Origin: Alphaproteobacteria bacterium
GTDB lineage: Bacteria > Pseudomonadota > Alphaproteobacteria > UBA8366
Length of the DNA: 11,121 nt
Assembly (NCBI GenBank): GCA_018665505.1
Contig: JABJCS010000707.1
Location: forward strand, 1 to 11,121
Direction of reading: 5' to 3'
The notes under the pieces are model-generated. The model searched no databases and was not told where the DNA came from. It saw nothing but the letters and a program-made list of their open reading frames with translations. Positions 6,592 through 11,121 of the stretch are shown one piece after another. The position numbers were made by a program, and so were the translations under genes. Each line of letters starts with the position of its first letter. Within the stretch, counting starts at the first letter, position 1.

Positions 6592-7923
6592 TCACATCGA
6601 AGCTCCTTCCAGCATAGTTCTTGGCCAAGAGATGGCAACCTCACCGCCGCCCTTGTTGGAAAACCCAAGAGACGCACCGGAACGTTCCAACAAAGTTTGC
6701 GCGATGAATATACCTAATCCCATATGATCGCCGCGCCCGGTCCGCGTCGAAATATACGGTTCACCTATCGCCGCCAATACGGATTGCGGAAAGCCGGGTC
6801 CGTCGTCGCGGATGGTGACATTAACGTTTCGCCCGTCCCAGTAAGTGGTCAAAGTTACGCGACTTCGCGCAAACTGTTCGGCATTCTGAATAAGGTTCCC
6901 AAGCCCTCGAAGAATTTCTGGTCTTGGATCAACTTGCGGCTCTTCTCCTCTAAGCTCATCGGCGATTTCGATCAGAGTTTCGATCGAGCCGCCGGTCGCG
7001 TCGTCGACCGCCTCCTGCAGAAATACGGTGAACGGCAGTCGCTCGAAGGGCGCGCCACCTCTATCTTCCGGTTGGGCGGCGATATCCGCGAGGATATCAC
7101 GGCATCGTTCCGACTGACTCACCAAGAGACTAACGTCCTCCGCGATCGGACTGTCGGCCGGGACCTCCCTCGATAACTCATGTGCGACAACGGCGATTGT
7201 CGCCAGTGGGCTACCCAACTCATGCGCCGCGGCGGCAGCCAATCCGTCCAAGGCCGCCAATCTTTGGGCCCGCGCCAGCGCGGCCTGCGTCTCAGACAAA
7301 GCTTCGGACATACGCCGAGCCTCCTCCGCGACGGACCAGACATAGGTCGAAATGAATACGGTCGCGACGGCAAGTGCCGTCCAAATTCCCAGGATATAGG
7401 GAAGCGGAAGGCTCAACCGATCAGGCGACCAAGGCAATGGTAGATGGAAATAGGCAAGCCCAGTGATTGCGAGCACCGCAACGCCGGTCAAGGTAATCGT
7501 GGCACGACGGGACAGAATTGTGGCGGAGACAACGACAGGGGCCAGGATCAAAATTCCGAAGGGATTGGCGAGCCCGCCGGTCAGATACAGTAAACAGGTG
7601 AGCTGGACCGCGTCGAAACCAAGAAGCGCCAACGCTTCGCCATCTGCAAGCCGTCCGCGCGTTGACCTAACCATGGTGATGACCAGGTTAGACGCCGCCA
7701 GCACGGCAACTGCGATAATACACAGCAGAAGCGGGAGCGCATAATCAAGCCCGAAATGGACAATCAGCACCGTCGCAAGTTGACCTGCCGCCGCGATCCA
7801 CCGGATTAATAAAACGGTGCGCAAGCGGACCGCTACCGCTGGTAAATTTTGTCCCGTCGAGGCGTCTTTCATTTTGATAAGCGACCATGGCCGGAGGCCT
7901 TTCGCAAGTCCCGGCGACAACAT
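6592..7923 (-). CDS. regB: Redox sensor histidine kinase, RegB/PrrB/ActS family
   Basis: Inner-membrane sensor kinase, 443 residues from the ATG at 7923, close to family length. Residues about 36-196 hold some six hydrophobic spans, with the ubiquinone-site motif GGLANPF at 116-122. The cytoplasmic part has the H-box AAAHELGSPLAT with phospho-acceptor H234, then SERCRDIL with Cys274, which matches the redox-active cysteine of RegB. The N-box is NLIQNAEQ (343-350), followed by G1 DDGPGFP (373-379) and G2 GLGIFIAQTLLER. All catalytic features are intact. The frame is open to 8043, but that would run into the divergent phosphatase gene, so the start is 7923 or the ATG at 7872 (426 residues); neither has a clear ribosome site. 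It phosphorylates RegA, encoded 39 bases downstream. In Rhodobacter a senC/prrC copper chaperone gene sits between kinase and regulator; here it is absent. Confidence 0.93.
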   Translation of the reverse strand: MLSPGLAKGLRPWSLIKMKDASTGQNLPAVAVRLRTVLLIRWIAAAGQLATVLIVHFGLDYALPLLLCIIAVAVLAASNLVITMVRSTRGRLADGEALALLGFDAVQLTCLLYLTGGLANPFGILILAPVVVSATILSRRATITLTGVAVLAITGLAYFHLPLPWSPDRLSLPLPYILGIWTALAVATVFISTYVWSVAEEARRMSEALSETQAALARAQRLAALDGLAAAAAHELGSPLATIAVVAHELSREVPADSPIAEDVSLLVSQSERCRDILADIAAQPEDRGGAPFERLPFTVFLQEAVDDATGGSIETLIEIADELRGEEPQVDPRPEILRGLGNLIQNAEQFARSRVTLTTYWDGRNVNVTIRDDGPGFPQSVLAAIGEPYISTRTGRGDHMGLGIFIAQTLLERSGASLGFSNKGGGEVAISWPRTMLEGASM

Positions 7924-7986
7924 GAGAGACGCTTCGACACTTGCCCGGATGGTTGAGATGCCGCAATTAGATTGGCGAAGTAGGAT

Positions 7987-7991
7987 AGGAG
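7987..7991 (+). promoter_or_regulatory. Ribosome binding site that fixes the histidine phosphatase start
   Basis: AGGAG lies 5 bases before the ATG at 7997. The frame is open back to 7817, but this site together with the immediate RHAP motif after residue 10 shows that the longer version is not real and leaves a 73-base divergent gap to regB. Confidence 0.75.
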
Positions 7992-7996
7992 CGAAA

Positions 7997-8620
7997 ATGA
8001 GCCGCGAAACCCGCTGGTGGTGGATTCGCCACGCACCGGTCACCAGTCATGCCGGCCACATCTACGGACAACAGGATGTCGAAGCGGATTTCACCAACTC
8101 TGCGGCGGCGCTCGGCGGTCTCGCGGCCCTCTTGCCTGAAGAACCGGTCCTCATCACGAGCGATCTGAAACGTGCCGTCACGACCGCGGACGCCATTGCT
8201 GAGGCCGGCGGCGCATGGCACCAGACGGCACGCGAGCCAGGGTTCCGCGAACAACATTTCGGTGATTGGCAGGGCTTGTCGTCGGAAGAGTTCGTTACGG
8301 TCCGAGACAAGCTGCCGCATTCCGGCTGGCTGGCGCCTGCCTTCGAACGCCCACCTAATGGAGAGAGCTTCTCCGATGTAGTCGGCCGCGTCGTGCCCAC
8401 AATCATCCGTCATACATCGCAGCATGCCGGGAGGGATATTGTGGCGGTTGCTCATGGTGGCTCAATTCGAGCCGCACTCGCCTATGCTCTCGAGTTGGAT
8501 CCGGAGTCGGCGTTGTCTTTCTCTCTTGAAAACCTGTCGTTGACACGGTTAGACCATATTGAGACGGCAGATGATTCTGGTGTGTGGCGAATCGTCTGCG
8601 TCAATCGCGTATTTGCATAA
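7997..8620 (+). CDS. Histidine phosphatase family protein (phosphoglycerate mutase-like)
   Basis: A 207-residue cytosolic enzyme of the branch-1 histidine phosphatase superfamily. The phosphorylated His is H12 in WWWIRHAPV (RHA instead of the commoner RHG). SDLKRAVTTA (55-64) supplies the second arginine, FREQHFGDWQG (83-93) the acid, and VAVAHGGSIRAAL (149-161) the second catalytic His153. The RHAP variant and the xFGDWxG motif are typical of CobC-like alpha-ribazole phosphatases and their relatives, so a role in cobalamin assembly is possible. The only other B12-like gene here is a degenerate CbiB relative 1.4 kb away on the other strand, which is weak support. Substrate is therefore left open. 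It is divergent from regB, so a shared, redox-sensitive control region is possible, and the next gene starts 33 bases after its stop. Confidence 0.85.
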   Translation: MSRETRWWWIRHAPVTSHAGHIYGQQDVEADFTNSAAALGGLAALLPEEPVLITSDLKRAVTTADAIAEAGGAWHQTAREPGFREQHFGDWQGLSSEEFVTVRDKLPHSGWLAPAFERPPNGESFSDVVGRVVPTIIRHTSQHAGRDIVAVAHGGSIRAALAYALELDPESALSFSLENLSLTRLDHIETADDSGVWRIVCVNRVFA

Positions 8621-8653
8621 CGCCATCAACCTTCTCCGTAGAAAGTCTTGAAC

Positions 8654-9199
8654 ATGGGTTTATCGGCATTTCAAAGCATCGGGGGCATCGCGGTTTTGAT
8701 TTTCCTTGCCGCTTTGCTGGGGTGGCTGCATTACACCCGCCCCCTAACACAGAGTTTTGCACCAAAAAAACCATCACTCGGTTTCGGATACGAATGGACG
8801 GCGACGCCGCTCACGAAGGCTAAGGCCGATTTGATTGCGCGTTTCCCGGAACTCGAATCCGTTATGCAGGACCGAGATGGCGACGGTATTCAATTGATCC
8901 GTTTCGGTCTGTTTAATATGACGGAGGAGATCATCGAACCGGGTCACATTATACGGCCTGTCGAAGTACATTTTTCCGATGATGCGCGTCTCTTGTCGGC
9001 GGTGTTTAGCGAAGCGCTAAAGACCGAGCCGCAGATCAATATTGCGCCCACAATCGAGGATAATCTCGCTCGCCTTCCCCAAGAACCCATGAATCCACGC
9101 TCGACACTCATTTATAATTTTATCTTGGCGGGTGGCACGGGCCCGGTGGACGTCACTGGCGAGACGATGGAACATGGGGCCATCAAGCGCGTTGGGTGA
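8654..9199 (+). CDS. Uncharacterised one-span membrane protein
   Basis: I do not recognise a named family. The 181-residue product starts with a membrane span at about 8-27 (SIGGIAVLIFLAALLGWLHY) and then a soluble part. The pattern LIRFGLFNMTEEIIEPGHIIRPVEVHFSDDARLLSAVF (80-117) followed by NPRSTLIYNFILAGGTGPVDVTGETMEHGAI resembles a beta-rich module seen in many bacterial membrane-anchored hypothetical proteins, in which a stretch like N.G..pI...D...Pi.i.F precedes a second strand set; this comparison is from memory. DRDGDG (73-78) looks like part of a calcium loop but has no partner helices. The ATG at 8654 is chosen over the TTG at 8648; neither has a strong ribosome site (GAAAG about 8 bases before the ATG). 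The 33-base gap from the histidine phosphatase suggests co-transcription. Function unknown. Confidence 0.7.
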   Translation: MGLSAFQSIGGIAVLIFLAALLGWLHYTRPLTQSFAPKKPSLGFGYEWTATPLTKAKADLIARFPELESVMQDRDGDGIQLIRFGLFNMTEEIIEPGHIIRPVEVHFSDDARLLSAVFSEALKTEPQINIAPTIEDNLARLPQEPMNPRSTLIYNFILAGGTGPVDVTGETMEHGAIKRVG

Positions 9200-9219
9200 T
9201 CGTTTTTTGAATACATTTC

Positions 9220-9240
9220 GTTAGTTCATTTGACCCTAAC
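9220..9240. promoter_or_regulatory. AT-rich leader with inverted repeat before the SYLF gene
   Basis: The 98-base gap before the SYLF gene is clearly richer in A and T than its surroundings, as expected of a promoter. GTTAG (9220-9224) and CTAAC (9236-9240) form an inverted repeat with an 11-base spacer that contains TTGACC, a -35-like hexamer; TATATT at 9245 is too close to be its -10 and no good -10 is found at 17 bases. The promoter cannot be placed exactly. Confidence 0.25.
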
Positions 9241-9285
9241 ACTATATATTGTGGACAAAGAACAAATTTTAGATAAATCGCCAAT

Positions 9286-9290
9286 GGAGG
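9286..9290 (+). promoter_or_regulatory. Ribosome binding site of the SYLF gene
   Basis: A perfect GGAGG lies 7 bases before the ATG at 9298 and supports this start, from which a signal peptide begins at once. Confidence 0.75.
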
Positions 9291-9297
9291 TTCTCCA

Positions 9298-9978
9298 ATG
9301 ACGTTTCTGCGCTGCTGTTTTCTCGCTTTGGCAATGGTCGCATTTGCGGCGGGACCGGGTCATGCCCTGACCGACCAGGAAGAAATGGTCCAGAAAGCCA
9401 ACATTACAGTACAAAAGGTACTGCAGAGCAAAGAAATCGGCGACAGGGTTACCGACATGCTGTCGAAAGCGAAGGGCGTGTTGATTTTCCCTAATTTATA
9501 TAAAGGAGCGCTTTTTTTTGGGGCCGAGGGCGGTAGTGGCGTCTTATTGGCGAAAGGCAGCGAGGGTCGATGGAGCTACCCAGCGTTTTATTTTCTCGGG
9601 TCCGGTAGCTTTGGCCTACAGATTGGGGCGCAGACCGCGGAAGTCATGCTACTGATCATGACAGAGCGGGGCTTGAATGCGGTCCTCAATCAGAAAGTCA
9701 AGATCGGCGCGGACGTCAACGCGGCGATCGGTCCATACGGCCGCGGCGCGAAAGCGGCGACCACAGCGAATTTAGGCGCTGATATTTTTACCTATTCCCT
9801 AAATCAAGGTGCCTTCGCGGGCTTTAGCGTTGAAGGCGCCGTCATTTATCCTCGTTCGGATTGGACAACCGAATATTACGGCAATAATGGTGCCGCTCCA
9901 CGCACGGTCGTCATCGAAGGTAAGTTCGCAAATCCCCATTCGGACGCTTTGCGTGAAAGCCTTTTTCAAGCTCGATAG
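9298..9978 (+). CDS. Exported lipid-binding SYLF-domain protein (DUF500/Ysc84 family)
   Basis: A 226-residue protein with a signal peptide (MTFLRCCFLALAMVAFAAGPGHA, cleavage expected after residue 23), so it acts in the periplasm or at an envelope membrane. The remainder is one SYLF domain: a helical lead, then AKGVLIFPNLYKGALFFGAEGGSGVLLAK (58-86), WSYPAFYFLGSGSFGLQIGAQ (92-112), VKIGADVNAAIGPYGRGAKA, and the closing GADIFTYSLNQGAFAGFSVEGAVI (160-183). In eukaryotes this domain (Ysc84, SH3YL1) binds phosphoinositides and actin; in bacteria it is common, usually exported, and has no firmly established function. Two cysteines (6 and 7) lie in the signal peptide but do not form a lipobox. It ends 5 bases from the stop of the convergent CbiB-like gene. 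Confidence 0.9.
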   Translation: MTFLRCCFLALAMVAFAAGPGHALTDQEEMVQKANITVQKVLQSKEIGDRVTDMLSKAKGVLIFPNLYKGALFFGAEGGSGVLLAKGSEGRWSYPAFYFLGSGSFGLQIGAQTAEVMLLIMTERGLNAVLNQKVKIGADVNAAIGPYGRGAKAATTANLGADIFTYSLNQGAFAGFSVEGAVIYPRSDWTTEYYGNNGAAPRTVVIEGKFANPHSDALRESLFQAR

Positions 9979-9983
9979 AAGAC

Positions 9984-10985
9984 TCACCCCGCCAAGATGA
10001 GGCTGCCGACCGCCAACCCGGCCGCCAGCGCCGCGTGCAGGACGCAGGTATACCCGAACAGCATCATCGCGCGGTGGGCATCTCGGTTGGTCAATCGGGG
10101 GCTTCCGTCCCCGAACCACGGCAAACGCCGACCTTCGGCGGAATGCGGCCCCCCAATCTCTATGGATAGAGCTCCGGCAAACGCAGCCGCCGGCCAGCCA
10201 TATACGGCATTGGAGAGCGAATTTGCCTTTGCATACATGGTACGCCACGCCCGGATGGGCCGCGCCGTCGGCGCCAGTAGGCTCGCTGCAACAACCAAAT
10301 GTCCGGCAATCCATCCTGGAATGGCGCCGGCAAGAGCTTCCAAGCGATATGCCATCCAACCGAATCCGGCCCGCGTTGCATCATCATGCGCCAGACTTCG
10401 AGACGACGCGATGATTGCCGCGTAGAGCAACAAGCCGGGCAGGCCCAGCAGCAAATACCAAACCACCGGTCCGAGAAGCCAGCGCCCAAGCTCGCCCGCA
10501 AGATGTTCAGTAAGCGCACGACAGATACCGTGTTCGTCCAGTAGGTCCGCATTGCCGCGATGAAAGGCGCCCACCCGTTTACGGGCTTCCGACAATCCAT
10601 CACGGGTCAATGCCCTGACCGTGCGCGACGCGTCGCTATAGCTGCCGCGTTGGGAGACGAGCAACATGACCAACGCCAAATCAACCACCCAACCGCTCCG
10701 GAATGTTTCCGACCACACCGACAACCCCCAACCCGCAAGCATTGCTAATCCACATGAGAACAAGGTGACGATAGCCCCCCTGACAATAAGCGCGCGCGGA
10801 CCACGGCTACTCTTGTTCAAGCGTCGTCCAAAAAATCCGGCTACACGCTGGAAGGCGTTAAAGGGGTGCGGTATCAAGCGAAACAACCAGGAAAGCCGGC
10901 CAACGACCGCTTCCAGGAAAAGCGCGATACATAAAAGCCCAAAGCGGTCCGATGCAAAGGCTGCCAGTTCCGGATGATCGTACAT
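9984..10985 (-). CDS. CbiB/CobD-like integral membrane protein with eroded motifs
   Basis: A 333-residue membrane protein with about four or five hydrophobic stretches. Its layout follows CbiB/CobD, which joins aminopropanol phosphate to cobyric acid: an N-terminal span with LFLEAVVGR and a following HP (40-41), then SYSDASRTVRALTRDGLSEARKRVGAFHRG (115-144), LLDEHGICRALTEHLAGE, GPVVWYLLLGLPGLLLYAAI (172-191) and FGWMAYRLEALAGAIPGWI (208-226). The residues most conserved in true CbiB are lost: the Arg-Asp before LDE is Arg-Gly-Asn, the ENxxDG block is EHLAGELG, the NTxDSM block is IASSRSL, and the DDxxNxxPAR block is EALAGAIPGW. Catalytic cobinamide synthesis is therefore doubtful, and this may be a paralogue with another role. 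I start at the ATG at 10985; TTG 11021 would add 12 residues. It converges with the SYLF gene and diverges from the gene at the right edge. Confidence 0.72.
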   Translation of the reverse strand: MYDHPELAAFASDRFGLLCIALFLEAVVGRLSWLFRLIPHPFNAFQRVAGFFGRRLNKSSRGPRALIVRGAIVTLFSCGLAMLAGWGLSVWSETFRSGWVVDLALVMLLVSQRGSYSDASRTVRALTRDGLSEARKRVGAFHRGNADLLDEHGICRALTEHLAGELGRWLLGPVVWYLLLGLPGLLLYAAIIASSRSLAHDDATRAGFGWMAYRLEALAGAIPGWIAGHLVVAASLLAPTARPIRAWRTMYAKANSLSNAVYGWPAAAFAGALSIEIGGPHSAEGRRLPWFGDGSPRLTNRDAHRAMMLFGYTCVLHAALAAGLAVGSLILAG

Positions 10986-11074
10986 ATTTGCAGAATGAGG
11001 GCAGAATCCGGTACTGGTCAATTACCAAGGCATATTGAACTGACAGGTGGGTTCGCATTGGATAGCTTCTCCTC

Positions 11075-11121
11075 ATGCCCGTATTCGATTCTTATCTGAT
11101 GGTCGATTGGAGCGCCGCCAA
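11075..11121 (+). CDS. Start of an unidentified gene, cut by the right edge
   Basis: An ATG at 11075 opens a frame that runs to the window end and encodes MPVFDSYLMVDWSAA. A short beta strand ending in VDWSA at the N-terminus recalls RNase H-fold proteins such as the DUF429 type, where a strand of this kind carries the first acidic residue, but fifteen residues are too few for a family call. It diverges from the CbiB-like gene over an 89-base gap, and no convincing ribosome site precedes it. Confidence 0.5.
   Translation, partial: MPVFDSYLMVDWSAA

Noticed and set aside
9180..9210. Possible rho-independent terminator: six T after the stop at 9199
   Set aside because: The bases before the T run form only a weak, bulged stem (CATCAA with TTGGGTG), so I do not call a terminator.
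9799..10359. Minus-strand frame spanning the 3' ends of the SYLF and CbiB-like genes
   Set aside because: It overlaps two better supported genes and its product has no recognisable features.
10986..11021. TTG start at 11021 for the CbiB-like gene
   Set aside because: It adds 12 residues without family similarity and has no ribosome site; the ATG at 10985 gives a more usual N-terminus, although it too lacks a clear site.

Overview
The window looks like chromosomal DNA of an alphaproteobacterium. The strongest indicator is an adjacent RegB/PrrB/ActS-type kinase and RegA/PrrA/ActR-type regulator with their class signatures. An ADP-heptose pathway kinase, a BTLCP (LapG-like) protease and a CbiB-like membrane protein agree with this. 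The DNA is moderately GC-rich by eye and densely packed. I see no tRNA, rRNA, CRISPR array, insertion sequence or phage gene. The genus cannot be named from the sequence alone.

Layout. (1) Positions 1-3727, minus strand, read from right to left: a membrane dCache-PAS-HD-GYP-like signalling gene split by a one-base frameshift, then a PPP-type metallophosphatase, then the start of a heptose-7-phosphate kinase (hldE) cut by the left edge. The three are closely spaced and probably co-transcribed. (2) Positions 3728-5995, plus strand: a divergent intergenic region with a near-perfect CRP-type site, an exported LapG-like cysteine protease, and a cytoplasmic protein resembling a degenerate GGDEF-EAL tandem. 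(3) Positions 6001-7923, minus strand: regB then regA, the redox two-component system, without a senC/prrC gene between them. (4) Positions 7997-9978, plus strand: a histidine phosphatase, a one-span membrane protein of unknown function, and an exported SYLF-domain protein. (5) Positions 9984-10985, minus strand: a CbiB/CobD-like membrane protein that has lost most family-conserved polar motifs. A new plus-strand gene diverges from it and is cut by the right edge.

The most interesting region is 1581-5995. A LapG-type protease sits beside two proteins built from c-di-GMP domain folds whose catalytic motifs are eroded: an HD-GYP-like domain with nearly all metal ligands replaced, and a GGDEF/EAL-like protein with no EAL, DDF or GGDEF signature. 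In the known Lap system a degenerate membrane GGDEF-EAL receptor (LapD) holds LapG. Here the eroded GGDEF-EAL protein has no membrane anchor and the membrane protein carries the HD-GYP-like domain. The layout recalls Lap signalling but is not the classical arrangement, and functional linkage is inference from proximity. No stretch over 300 bases lacks a gene.
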